Source of the DNA: Neisseria subflava | GTDB lineage: Bacteria; Pseudomonadota; Gammaproteobacteria; Burkholderiales; Neisseriaceae | Assembly (NCBI RefSeq): GCF_024205705.1 | Contig: NZ_CP073115.1 | Coordinates: 248,001 to 312,000, forward strand | Length of the DNA: 64,000 nucleotides | Reading direction: 5' to 3' | In this document: positions 8,933-16,975 of the stretch, one piece after another | Position numbering within the stretch: the first letter of the stretch is position 1 | Layout: each line of letters opens with the position of its first letter | Translations under genes and position numbers: made by a program | The notes under the pieces: generated by a model | Seen by the model: the letters and a program-made list of their open reading frames with translations, nothing else | Told to the model about the DNA's origin: nothing | The model's database searches: none

Positions 8933-9062
8933 ATGGATACATTATTGGCAGAAAAAGGCTTGTTTGATCCCCAAGAATTTAAGTTAAGTGTGATGGCAGC
9001 ATTTGGCTATCGCAAGTAAGAGCCTCACCCAAAAACGCGAAGTGGTGGAATTTATTAAATAA
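8933..9062 (+). pseudogene. Nitroreductase family protein, C-terminal remnant
   Basis: From 8933 the frame reads MDTLLAEKGLFDPQEFKLSV and then MAAFGYRK before a stop. Beyond it, the sequence still encodes EPHPKTR and, after a one-base shift, VVEFIK-stop. This is the characteristic end of NfsB-like FMN nitroreductases (MAAFGYR...PKTR...VVEF). The rest of the gene is missing, replaced upstream by the IS end. One in-frame stop and one frameshift show that the remnant is dead. The 184 bp between here and the next gene show no further gene; a possible -10 (TATACT) lies at 9182-9187. Confidence 0.7.
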
Positions 9063-9246
9063 TGTTCCACTTTAAACTATCAACGACAAGAAAGGCTGAG
9101 CATACCAACATTGGCGTTTTAAGCCCTAACAATGAATACAGGAAGCACTTTATCGATAATTTTGGCCTAATTTTTCCAAGATATACTTAGTCCTGTTAAA
9201 ACAAGCACCAACTGTTTTATATTTTAATTTCACAAAGAACACTACC

Positions 9247-10536
9247 ATGAAAAATATTAAATTTACCTTATTTGCCTTTTTAGTCGGCATATCCGCTTTA
9301 TGGCTGTTTGCCACGCCATTTCCAGACAAGTGGGGCGTATTTCCCGTACGTAACCTATTATTACAGTTCACCGGCAGCATCAGCATACTGGCTATGAGTG
9401 CTTGTATGATTCTTGCAGTACGTCCCAAAATGTTGGAAGGACTATTTGGCGGATTGGATAAAATGTACCGCCTGCATAAATGGTTGGGCATCATTGCCCT
9501 TTCAGGCAGTATCCTGCATTGGATCAGTAAGCAATTCCCCAAATGGCTGGTAAAGCTCGGTCTGTTTGACGGCAAAAAGCCACCGCGCCCACCGATGCAG
9601 GAAGTCTTGACTTTAAAAGATTGGTTAGTTACCCAGCGCCATTTTGCTGAAGAAGTGGGTGAGATTGCTTTTTACGTTGCAGTCGTCTTATTGGTTATCG
9701 CACTGATCAAACTTATTCCCTACCGTTGGTTTGCCAAACTTCACATCTTAATTGTCCCTGTCTATATTGCACTCGTATGGCACACCATCGTATTGGCAAA
9801 CTTTGCTTACTGGGCTCAGCCACTTGGCTGGTTGCTGGCTACCGCCCTATTCTTCGGTAGTATTTGTTCCCTCCTCGCCCTCTTTAAACGCATTGGTAAA
9901 CCGCAAACCGCAACAGTAACTGCCATGAACCAAAACGGCTCCCTGCTTTCACTTACCCTGAATGCGCCAAAATGGCAGGGACACCAAGCCGGTCAATTCC
10001 TCTTTTTACGTGCACATGGAGAAAGCCACCCATTTACCATCGCTTCAAACTGGAATCCTGAAAATCAACAAATCAATCTTATCATCAAAGACTTGGGCGA
10101 CTACACCCATCGTCTGTCTCAACGTTTGAACATCGGTGATACCGTTAAAATTGATGGTGCATATGGCCGCTTCAATTTTTCAGATAAAAATGAACAAATT
10201 TGGGTGAGTAACGGTATTGGTTTTACGCCTTTCCTTGCAAGGCTCAAAGAATTAGCCAAACAACCATCCAATCAACAAATTGACTGGTTCCATGCCGATA
10301 GAAATTTATCTGCAGAAATAATCAACCAATGGAAAGATTTGGCTCAACAAGCGAATGTTACATTCCACTATATTCCTTCTGAAACCCAAAGATTATCAGC
10401 TGATCATATTGTACAAAGCGTTCAGAATAGTGAAACCCGCAGTCTATGGCTTTGTGGTAGTCGTAGCTTTACAAACAGTATTGCAGGAAAACTTAAGACA
10501 CGCTCATTGCATCAAGAGCTGTTTGAATTCTGCTAA
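9247..10536 (+). CDS. Ferric-reductase-like transmembrane flavocytochrome with FAD/NAD(P) domain
   Basis: A 429-aa membrane oxidoreductase. About six membrane segments in residues 1-220 carry histidines suitable for haem (RLHKWLG, ILHWISK, AKLHILI, LVWHTIV). They are followed by a ferredoxin-reductase-type domain with the FAD motif HPFTIAS, GAYGRF, the nucleotide-binding SNGIGFTPF and a C-terminal LWLCGS. Such proteins pass electrons from NAD(P)H through FAD and haem to ferric iron or another acceptor at the inner membrane. The last 30 residues differ slightly from the usual CGP-type ending but retain HQELFEF. The coding sequence looks more AT-rich than its neighbours and is flanked by IS5-type ends, which suggests acquisition. 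Confidence 0.85.
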   Translation: MKNIKFTLFAFLVGISALWLFATPFPDKWGVFPVRNLLLQFTGSISILAMSACMILAVRPKMLEGLFGGLDKMYRLHKWLGIIALSGSILHWISKQFPKWLVKLGLFDGKKPPRPPMQEVLTLKDWLVTQRHFAEEVGEIAFYVAVVLLVIALIKLIPYRWFAKLHILIVPVYIALVWHTIVLANFAYWAQPLGWLLATALFFGSICSLLALFKRIGKPQTATVTAMNQNGSLLSLTLNAPKWQGHQAGQFLFLRAHGESHPFTIASNWNPENQQINLIIKDLGDYTHRLSQRLNIGDTVKIDGAYGRFNFSDKNEQIWVSNGIGFTPFLARLKELAKQPSNQQIDWFHADRNLSAEIINQWKDLAQQANVTFHYIPSETQRLSADHIVQSVQNSETRSLWLCGSRSFTNSIAGKLKTRSLHQELFEFC

Positions 10537-10547
10537 ATGAACCTGAT

Positions 10548-10602
10548 GAGACCTTTGTTTGGATTTAGGCTGTCGTGGGAAGGGCTTTTTTGCAAAGGTC
10601 TC
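10548..10602. mobile_element. Right end of the IS5-family remnant
   Basis: TTTGGATTTAGGCTGTCGTG leads into TTTTGCAAAGGTCTC, the inverted complement of the terminal repeat at 8781 and the usual right end of IS1106-type elements. A second inward copy of GAGACCTTTG at 10548-10557 makes this 55-bp block a miniature inverted repeat. Together with the left end it brackets the flavocytochrome gene. Confidence 0.7.
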
Positions 10603-10740
10603 AGCCTTTCTTTATTCGTCTAAACCTTAGTTTTTATCAAAGCTAAGGTCTTCATTTGAATACGATGGTTCAAAAAATATCTTCATAACTTTAATTTAAT
10701 GGTAAACCTTACAATTCAAGGAAATAACGGTTTTAAAAAT

Positions 10741-10785
10741 AAAAGGCCGTCTGAAAACCTGTTTCCAAGTTTCAGATGGCCTTTA
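10741..10785 (-). terminator. DUS hairpin downstream of leuS
   Basis: A DUS faces a reverse DUS with one mismatch (TTCAGATGGCC). It lies just past the leuS stop (leuS reads leftward). Confidence 0.7.
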
Positions 10786-10812
10786 TCCGTATGGCTAAAC
10801 CTTAAAAGCGGT

Positions 10813-13449
10813 TTAGACGACGATATTCACCAAGCGTCCGGGTACGACGATGATTTTCTTCGCAGGTTTACCTTCCATGAATTTCACTGCGCCTTCGTTG
10901 GCAAGGGCGGCGGCTTCGAGGTCGGCTTTGGATGCGTCGGCGGCAACGGTGATTTTGCCGCGCAGTTTGCCGTTGACTTGAACCATCACTTCGATTTCGG
11001 ATTTGACCAAAGCGGCTTCATCGACTGTCGGCCAGCCTGCTTCCCACAGTTTCGCGCCGTTCAATTCGCTCCACAGGGTTTCGCAGATGTGCGGCACGAT
11101 GGGCCACAACAGGCGTACGGCAGTTTCCAATACTTCTTGGGCGACGGCGCGGCCTTGTTCGCCGCTGGTATCGGTTTTGTCGTATTGGTTGAGCAGTTCC
11201 ATCACGGCGGCGATGGCGGTGTTGAACTGCTGGCGGCGGCCGTAGTCGTCGCTGACTTTGGTGATGGTGGAATGCAGTTTGTGGCGCAGGTCTTTGAGTT
11301 CTTTAGACAAACCGTCTTGGCTGCCTGCGAACGCTTTGACCGCTTCGCCTTGTTTCAGGTATTCGTAAACGGTACGCCACAGACGACGTAGGAAGCGGTG
11401 CGCGCCTTCGACGCCACTGTCGCTCCATTCGAGGGACTGTTCGGGCGGTGCGGCGAACATCATGAACAGGCGGGCGGTGTCCGCGCCGTAGGCGTTAATC
11501 AGTTCTTGCGGATCGACACCGTTGTTTTTGGACTTGGACATTTTTTCCGTGCCGCTGATGACGACAGGCAGTCCGTCTGCTTTCAGAACGGCGGAAACAG
11601 GGCGGCCTTTGTCGTCGAAGGTCAGCTCGACATCGGCAGGGTTGATCCAGTCTTTGCCGCCTTTGTCGTTTTCGCGGTAGTAGGTTTCGCAGACGACCAT
11701 GCCTTGCGTGAGCAGGCGTTCAAACGGTTCGTCAACATTGACCAAGCCTTCGTCGCGCATCAGTTTGGTGAAGAAACGCGCGTATAAGAGGTGCAGAATC
11801 GCGTGTTCGATACCGCCGATGTATTGGTCGACCGCGCCCCAGTATTTTGCGGCTTCAGTCGATACCATGCCTTCTGCGAACTTGGGCGACATGTAGCGGA
11901 AGAAATACCAGCTTGATTCCATGAAGGTGTCCATGGTGTCGGTTTCGCGTTTTGCCGCGTCGCCGCAGCATGGGCAGGTGGTTTCGTAAAACTCGGGCAT
12001 TTTTGCCAGCGGCGAACCCATGCCGTCGGGTACGACGTTTTCAGGCAGGACGACCGGCAGTTGGTCGGCGGGGACGGGGACGTCGCCGCATTTTTCGCAA
12101 TGGACGATGGGAATCGGACAGCCCCAGTAGCGTTGGCGCGAAATACCCCAGTCGCGCAGGCGGTATTGGGTTTTCGGTTCGCCTGCGTCTTGGCTTTGCA
12201 GCTTGGCGGCGATGGCATCGAAGGCCGTCTGAAAATTCATGCCGTCCAAGTCGCCGCTGTTGACCAATACGCCGTTTTCTTTGTCGCCGTACCATTCTTG
12301 CCATTGGTTTGCGTCGAATGCGTTGTCGCCAACGGCAATGACTTGTTTTTTAGGCAGATTGTATTTGGTGGCGAACTCGAAATCGCGTTCGTCATGCGCC
12401 GGAACAGCCATCACTGCGCCATCGCCGTAGCCCCACAATACATAGTTGGCAATCCACACTTCCAGCTTGTCGCCGTTGAGCGGGTTGACGACGTAGCGGC
12501 CGGTCGGCACGCCTTTTTTCTCCATCGTCGCCATATCGGCTTCGGCAACTGAACCGGCTTTGCATTCGGCGATAAATGCCTGCAATTCGGGTTTGTTGGC
12601 GGCTGCGGCGGTTGCCAGCGGATGCTCGGCGGCAACGGCAACATAAGTCGCGCCCATCAGTGTGTCGGGACGGGTGGTATAAACTTGCAGGAATTTCGCG
12701 TAATCTCCTTCCAAACCTTGTTTGCTGTCGTCTGAAACAGCGAAGCGCACGGTCATGCCGCGAGATTTGCCGATCCAGTTGCGCTGCATGGTTTTGACTT
12801 GTTCAGGCCAGTGTTCCAGTTTGTCCAAGTCGTTGAGCAGCTCTTCGGCGTAATCCGTGATTTTGAAGTAATACATCGGGATTTCGCGTTTTTCGATCAA
12901 TGCACCCGAACGCCAGCCGCGTCCGTCGATGACTTGCTCGTTGGCAAGGACGGTTTGGTCGACGGGGTCCCAGTTTACTGTGCCGTTTTTACGATAGACG
13001 ATGCCTTTTTCAAACAGCTTGGTAAACAGCCATTGTTCCCAGCGGTAGTATTCGGGTTTGCAGGTGGCGACTTCGCGCTCCCAGTCAATCGCAAAACCCA
13101 GGCTTTTGAGCTGGGTTTTCATGTATTCGATGTTGTCGTAAGTCCAAGCGGCAGGGGCGACGTTGTTTTTCATCGCTGCGTTTTCCGCAGGCATACCGAA
13201 CGCGTCCCAACCCATAGGCTGCATGACGTTGAAGCCGTTTAAGAGTTTGAAGCGGCTCAATACGTCGCCGATGGTGTAGTTGCGTACATGCCCCATGTGC
13301 AGCTTGCCGCTGGGGTAGGGGAACATGGAGAGGCAGTAGTATTTGGGTTTGGAAGCGTCTTCGGAGATGTTGAAAATAAGGGCGTCATCCCATTTTTTCT
13401 GCGCCGCAGGCTCAATGGCGGCGGGTTGGTAATGTTCTTGCATGGTCAT
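10813..13449 (-). CDS. leuS: Leucyl-tRNA synthetase
   Basis: Class I aminoacyl-tRNA synthetase that charges tRNA-Leu in the cytoplasm. The 878-aa product is full length: the HIGH-type motif HMGH at residues 51-54 (in LHMGHVRNYTIGD), the CP1 editing insert in the middle, and KMSKS at 636-640 (KMSKSKNNGVDP). A Cys-rich zinc segment (CEKCGDVPVP and CPCCGD) lies between. The start could be either of two close Met codons (MTMQEHYQP). It is divergent from dnaJ. Confidence 0.98.
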   Translation of the reverse strand: MTMQEHYQPAAIEPAAQKKWDDALIFNISEDASKPKYYCLSMFPYPSGKLHMGHVRNYTIGDVLSRFKLLNGFNVMQPMGWDAFGMPAENAAMKNNVAPAAWTYDNIEYMKTQLKSLGFAIDWEREVATCKPEYYRWEQWLFTKLFEKGIVYRKNGTVNWDPVDQTVLANEQVIDGRGWRSGALIEKREIPMYYFKITDYAEELLNDLDKLEHWPEQVKTMQRNWIGKSRGMTVRFAVSDDSKQGLEGDYAKFLQVYTTRPDTLMGATYVAVAAEHPLATAAAANKPELQAFIAECKAGSVAEADMATMEKKGVPTGRYVVNPLNGDKLEVWIANYVLWGYGDGAVMAVPAHDERDFEFATKYNLPKKQVIAVGDNAFDANQWQEWYGDKENGVLVNSGDLDGMNFQTAFDAIAAKLQSQDAGEPKTQYRLRDWGISRQRYWGCPIPIVHCEKCGDVPVPADQLPVVLPENVVPDGMGSPLAKMPEFYETTCPCCGDAAKRETDTMDTFMESSWYFFRYMSPKFAEGMVSTEAAKYWGAVDQYIGGIEHAILHLLYARFFTKLMRDEGLVNVDEPFERLLTQGMVVCETYYRENDKGGKDWINPADVELTFDDKGRPVSAVLKADGLPVVISGTEKMSKSKNNGVDPQELINAYGADTARLFMMFAAPPEQSLEWSDSGVEGAHRFLRRLWRTVYEYLKQGEAVKAFAGSQDGLSKELKDLRHKLHSTITKVSDDYGRRQQFNTAIAAVMELLNQYDKTDTSGEQGRAVAQEVLETAVRLLWPIVPHICETLWSELNGAKLWEAGWPTVDEAALVKSEIEVMVQVNGKLRGKITVAADASKADLEAAALANEGAVKFMEGKPAKKIIVVPGRLVNIVV

Positions 13450-13523
13450 TCTGTTTTTCGCTTGAAAACGTTGGAAAAAATAAAGATGGGATTATAGCAG
13501 GTTGTCGGGCCTGTCGGTTTGAC

Positions 13524-13576
13524 AAAGGCCGTCTGAATGTTTGGATGTCGGAAAAGCACAATTTCAGACGGCCTTG
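13524..13576. repeat. Inverted DUS pair between leuS and dnaJ
   Basis: Two DUS in inverted orientation separated by about 30 bp, between divergent genes, so a terminator role is unlikely here. The leuS and dnaJ promoters should lie on either side. Confidence 0.7.
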
Positions 13577-13653
13577 AAAATACTGACTTGAGTTTTTGAT
13601 ACTCGCCCACATATCCCACCCAGTTTGAATTCATTCTTAACACTATCAAAATT

Positions 13654-14793
13654 ATGAGCAATAAAGATTTTTACGAAACCCTTGGTGTTGCCCGCAGCGC
13701 TAGCGACGATGAAATCAAAAAAGCCTACCGCAAGCTGGCAATGAAATACCATCCCGACCGCAACCCTGACAACAAAGAAGCGGAAGAAAAATTTAAAGAA
13801 GTCCAAAAAGCTTACGACACCTTGTCTGACAAGGAAAAACGTACCATGTACGACCAATACGGCCATGCCGCGTTTGAACAGGGCGCAGGCGCGGGCGGAT
13901 TCGGCGGTTTTGGCGGGTTCGGTGGCGCGCAAGGCTTCGATTTTTCCGATATTTTCAGCCAAATGTTCGGTGGTGGCGGCAGCGCAGGCGGCCGTCAGCC
14001 GGATTACAGCGGTGCGGATTTGCAGGTCGGCATAGAAATTTCGCTTGAAGAAGCCGCCAAAGGCGTGAAAAAACGCATCAACATTCCGACTTACGAAGAA
14101 TGTGATGTCTGCCACGGCTCAGGTGCTAAGCCGGGCACATCCGCATCGACTTGTTCGACCTGTCACGGCTCAGGTACGGTACACGTCCGCCAAGCCATTT
14201 TCCAAATGCAGCAGACTTGTCCGACTTGTCATGGTACAGGCAAAGAAATCAAAGATCCTTGCGTCAAATGCCGTGGCGAAGGCCGCACCAAAACCAGCAA
14301 AACGGTTGAAGTCAACATTCCGGCAGGCATCGACGACGGTCAACGCATCCGCTTGAGCGGCGAGGGCGAGCCGGGTCAACACGGCGCACCGGCAGGCGAT
14401 TTGTACGTCAATGTCCGCGTAAGACAGCACAAAATCTTTGAGCGCAACGGCTTGGACCTGCATTGCGAACTGCCGATCAGTTTTGCCATTGCCGCATTGG
14501 GCGGTGAAGTCGAAGTGCCGACTTTGGACGGCAAAGTTAAACTGCACATTCCGAAAGAAACGCAAACCGGCCGCCGTATGCGCGTGAAAGGCAAAGGCAT
14601 CAAGTCTCTGCGTTCCAGCTCGACCGGCGATTTGTACTGCCACATTTTGGTTGAAACACCGGTCAACCTGACCGACCGTCAGAAAGAGTTGCTGGAAGAA
14701 TTTGAAAAAATCTCCTCCGGCCTCGACCTCAGCCAAACTCCGCGCAAAAAATCGTTTTGGGAAAAAGTAGGCGATTTGTTCTCCGATAATTAA
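13654..14793 (+). CDS. dnaJ: Chaperone protein DnaJ
   Basis: Hsp40 co-chaperone that delivers substrates to DnaK and stimulates its ATPase. The 379-aa protein has the J domain with HPD at residues 33-35, a Gly/Phe-rich linker of about residues 76-110, four CxxCxGxG zinc motifs (CDVCHGSG, CSTCHGSG, CPTCHGTG, CVKCRGEG) and the C-terminal substrate-binding domains. Length and motifs are those of type I DnaJ. dnaK is not adjacent. A DUS terminator follows. Confidence 0.98.
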   Translation: MSNKDFYETLGVARSASDDEIKKAYRKLAMKYHPDRNPDNKEAEEKFKEVQKAYDTLSDKEKRTMYDQYGHAAFEQGAGAGGFGGFGGFGGAQGFDFSDIFSQMFGGGGSAGGRQPDYSGADLQVGIEISLEEAAKGVKKRINIPTYEECDVCHGSGAKPGTSASTCSTCHGSGTVHVRQAIFQMQQTCPTCHGTGKEIKDPCVKCRGEGRTKTSKTVEVNIPAGIDDGQRIRLSGEGEPGQHGAPAGDLYVNVRVRQHKIFERNGLDLHCELPISFAIAALGGEVEVPTLDGKVKLHIPKETQTGRRMRVKGKGIKSLRSSSTGDLYCHILVETPVNLTDRQKELLEEFEKISSGLDLSQTPRKKSFWEKVGDLFSDN

Positions 14794-14801
14794 TCGTTGT
14801 G

Positions 14802-14851
14802 AAAAAGGCCGTCTGAAACCTGCTTGAATGAGGTTTCAGACGGCCTTTTTT
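14802..14851 (+). terminator. Inverted DUS terminator between dnaJ and the MarR gene
   Basis: An inverted AG-DUS pair with an 18-bp loop and a T run on the dnaJ side. The MarR gene converges from the right, so it may act in both directions. Confidence 0.8.
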
Positions 14852-14858
14852 ATATTTT

Positions 14859-15302
14859 TCAGACTTTTATCATCTTTTGTTGTTTCAATATAATTTTCTG
14901 TGCCATTTCCAAAAACAGTTTCTGCTCGTCTGCCGACAGATCCGCCAAGGATTCTTGGTTGATGGCTTTGGCAATTTCGGTGGAGCTTGATTGTAAAGCA
15001 CGCGCGTGTTCTGTCAGCATAATCAAACGGCTGCGTGCATCTTCAGGATTAGGCTCCCGTGTAATCAATCCGTCTCGCTCCATCCGTGCCAGAGTGTTGG
15101 CAATCGTTGCCTGCTTCAAATCGGCACGCTCAACTAATTCCTGTTGGCTCAAACCGTCTTTATTCCATAGCTCGATCAAAATTGGAAATTGTGCAGGCGC
15201 AATCCCCAGTGGTTTTAAGCCTTCGCTCAATAAAATGGCAAATTGGCGGGCAATGTGGTTCATCAGATAGCCGGCTGATTGGTCTTTGAATGAGTCGTTC
15301 AC
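14859..15302 (-). CDS. MarR family transcriptional regulator
   Basis: A 147-aa winged-helix repressor. Residues 50-110 carry the MarR pattern: LSQQELVERADLKQATIANT, then LARMERDGLITREPNPEDAR as recognition helix and wing. The N- and C-terminal helices would form the dimer interface. Its ligand is unknown. It is divergent from a small membrane-protein gene, and the shared 146-bp intergenic region contains three copies of the palindrome ATAGCnnGCTAT, so it probably represses itself and that gene. It is not FarR, as far as I recall that sequence. Confidence 0.9.
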   Translation of the reverse strand: MNDSFKDQSAGYLMNHIARQFAILLSEGLKPLGIAPAQFPILIELWNKDGLSQQELVERADLKQATIANTLARMERDGLITREPNPEDARSRLIMLTEHARALQSSSTEIAKAINQESLADLSADEQKLFLEMAQKIILKQQKMIKV

Positions 15303-15345
15303 TTTGTTTCCTTTTAAAACAGATCTTTATGAATTATAGCGCAAG

Positions 15346-15405
15346 TATAGCTTGCTATATTAATCAACAGCAAGCTATATTTATTTTAATTTAATAGCTT
15401 ACTAT
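15346..15405. promoter_or_regulatory. Triple palindromic operator, probably of the MarR regulator
   Basis: Three related sites: TATAGCTTGCTATA at 15346-15359 (six-base arms, perfect), ACAGCAAGCTAT at 15367-15378 (one arm mismatch) and ATAGCTTACTAT at 15394-15405 (one mismatch). The first two start about 20 bp apart, close to two helical turns. The sites sit between the divergent MarR and membrane-protein genes. The same 12-mer occurs once more at 59631-59642. Confidence 0.75.
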
Positions 15406-15448
15406 ATAAATTTCAGACGGCCTATCTTAAACATTCAAAGGAAATATT

Positions 15449-15904
15449 ATGAACCGCGATACTTTACGCAAAATCCACGCCGCCGCAGGAGCGGGCGCAT
15501 TTTTATTCATCGCTTCGTTTTGGAGCAGCACCGTGTTCAGCGAACTCTTCGGCTCGCACGAAACTGTCGCCGCCGTGAAGCAAACCATTGTTTATGCGCT
15601 GTTCGGGTTGATTGCCTGCATGGCAACCGCAGGCGCAACAGGCATGAAAATGGGCGGCAAAAGCAAACATACTGCGATTGCCGCGAAACGCCGACGCATG
15701 CCGGTTATCGCTGCCAACGGAATGCTGATTTTGCTGCCTTGTGCCTTTTTCTTGAATAACCGCGCTTCTGCCGGACAGTTTGACAGCGTGTTTTATATCG
15801 TTCAAATCGTAGAACTGATTGCCGGTATGGCTAATCTGACGCTGTTGGGACTGAGCATGAAAGACGGATTTTCTATCCGTAAACCCAAATTGAAATCCGC
15901 TTAA
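15449..15904 (+). CDS. Four-helix integral membrane protein, unknown function
   Basis: A 151-aa protein with about four predicted membrane segments: residues 12-32, 45-66, 86-104 and 112-136. A basic cytoplasmic loop (KSKHTAIAAKRRRM) lies in the middle and the tail is basic. I do not recognise a characterised family. It is divergent from the MarR gene and its promoter lies among the three palindromes, so it is probably the regulator's target. A good ribosome site (AAAGGAAA) precedes the ATG. The next reading frame begins right after its stop. Confidence 0.75.
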   Translation: MNRDTLRKIHAAAGAGAFLFIASFWSSTVFSELFGSHETVAAVKQTIVYALFGLIACMATAGATGMKMGGKSKHTAIAAKRRRMPVIAANGMLILLPCAFFLNNRASAGQFDSVFYIVQIVELIAGMANLTLLGLSMKDGFSIRKPKLKSA

Positions 15905-16111
15905 TTGTTAATTAACGTAGCCCGTTGGCGCAATATGGAAGATTTTAAAGCCGCTACTGCCAAGATGCGTCAGGCCCTGCCGGATAATATGCCTGAAGGG
16001 GTTACAGCCAGCCCGGGTTTGTTTAAAGTGATTGAAAACGATATGCCGCATGGTTTTGGCAGATACAATGGCAAAGGATCCGGCCGTAAATTTGAAGTAT
16101 GCGGCAAGTAA
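15905..16111 (+). pseudogene. Possible monooxygenase-like (ABM fold) C-terminal fragment
   Basis: A 68-codon frame that begins with TTG directly after the preceding stop and reads INVARWRNMEDFKAATAKMR, then QALPDNMPEGVTASPGLFKV. The W-R-N-x-E-D-F pattern resembles the end of antibiotic-biosynthesis monooxygenase (ABM) domains, but the N-terminal half is absent. The tail after VIEND looks unrelated. I read it as a decayed fragment; a small translated protein cannot be excluded. A DUS terminator follows. Confidence 0.4.
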
Positions 16112-16114
16112 TCG

Positions 16115-16165
16115 CAGGCCGTCTGAAACCTACTTTACATTGGGTTTCAGACGGCCTTTTGTTTT
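16115..16165 (+). terminator. Inverted DUS terminator upstream of the mntX leader
   Basis: An inverted AG-DUS pair ending in a T run. It insulates the mntX leader from upstream transcription. Confidence 0.8.
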
Positions 16166-16198
16166 TCTTGCTTCAAACTTTTGTTTGCCGTAAAATCC

Positions 16199-16376
16199 GC
16201 GCTTCACTCTTACGGGAGTAGCCATTCGGCGCAATGCCGAAACCGTTGTCAACATAATCGGCTTGTGCGGCCGTGGCAGCGGTATCTTCTCTGCTTTATC
16301 GGAAGACAGGCAAGACGTAAGCGTTGTCCATACCCTTGCGGGCGGTATGCACAGCGCTTTTTGTTTGCCCGCTTTT
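16199..16376 (+). ncRNA. yybP-ykoY manganese riboswitch
   Basis: The leader of mntX contains the conserved yybP-ykoY elements GGGAGTAGCC (from about 16215) and GTCAACATAATC (from about 16248), and a later GGCAAGACGTAAG segment. A closing helix can form between GCGCT (16199-16203) and AGCGC (16353-16357). A terminator-like stem GCGGGC (16338-16343) with GCCCGC (16367-16372) is followed by TTTT. A competing stem CATACC (16329-16334) with GGTATG (16344-16349) would exclude it. This class senses Mn2+ and switches on Mn exporters of the UPF0016 and MntP types. The fold details are by eye. Confidence 0.88.
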
Positions 16377-16395
16377 CGGTTGAGTATCTTAAATC

Positions 16396-16974
16396 ATGGA
16401 AGCTTTTTTCTCCTCGACGCTGGGCGTGGCTATTGCCGAAATCGGCGATAAAACGCAATTGCTCGCGCTCTTTTTGGCAGCACGTTTTGCCCACAAAAAC
16501 GCGATTGTTGCCGGTATCTTTATTGCAACCCTGTTGAACCATCTTGTTTCGGCCGCACTCGGTGTCTGGCTGGCATCCGCTATTTCGCCTGAAGTCATGA
16601 AATGGGTGGTTGGCGGCAGCTTTATTGCGGTCGGATTATGGCTGCTGTTGCCTGACAAAGACGAAGACCCTGACGGCAAGTGGCTGAAATACGGCGCATT
16701 TACGGCGACGGTCGTCCTGTTTTTCTTGGCGGAAATCGGCGATAAAACGCAAATTGCGACGGTTCTTTTGGCGGCAAAATACCAATCTATCCTGCTGGTC
16801 GTGGTCGGCAGTATTGCCGGTTTGATGATTGCTTCTGTGCCTGCCGTGTATTTGGGCGAAATGCTGATGCGCAAGATTCCGGCCAAAGCAGTGCGCATTG
16901 CCGCATGTATCTTGTTCTGCCTGCTGGGTATTTTGACCCTGCTTGGCGACGGTATTGTGTTGAAGGCCGTCTGA
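16396..16974 (+). CDS. mntX: Manganese exporter MntX (UPF0016/GDT1 family)
   Basis: A 192-aa inner-membrane protein with about six helices and the two E-x-G-D-K-T signatures of the UPF0016/TMEM165 family: EIGDKTQLLALFLAA near residue 15 and EIGDKTQIATVLLAA near residue 115. These acidic motifs form the cation site. In pathogenic Neisseria the homologue MntX exports Mn2+ and protects against manganese toxicity. The riboswitch directly upstream fits. The stop codon is inside a DUS (K-A-V-stop encoded by AAGGCCGTCTGA), and the next gene starts 1 bp later. Confidence 0.92.
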   Translation: MEAFFSSTLGVAIAEIGDKTQLLALFLAARFAHKNAIVAGIFIATLLNHLVSAALGVWLASAISPEVMKWVVGGSFIAVGLWLLLPDKDEDPDGKWLKYGAFTATVVLFFLAEIGDKTQIATVLLAAKYQSILLVVVGSIAGLMIASVPAVYLGEMLMRKIPAKAVRIAACILFCLLGILTLLGDGIVLKAV

Positions 16975-16975
16975 A

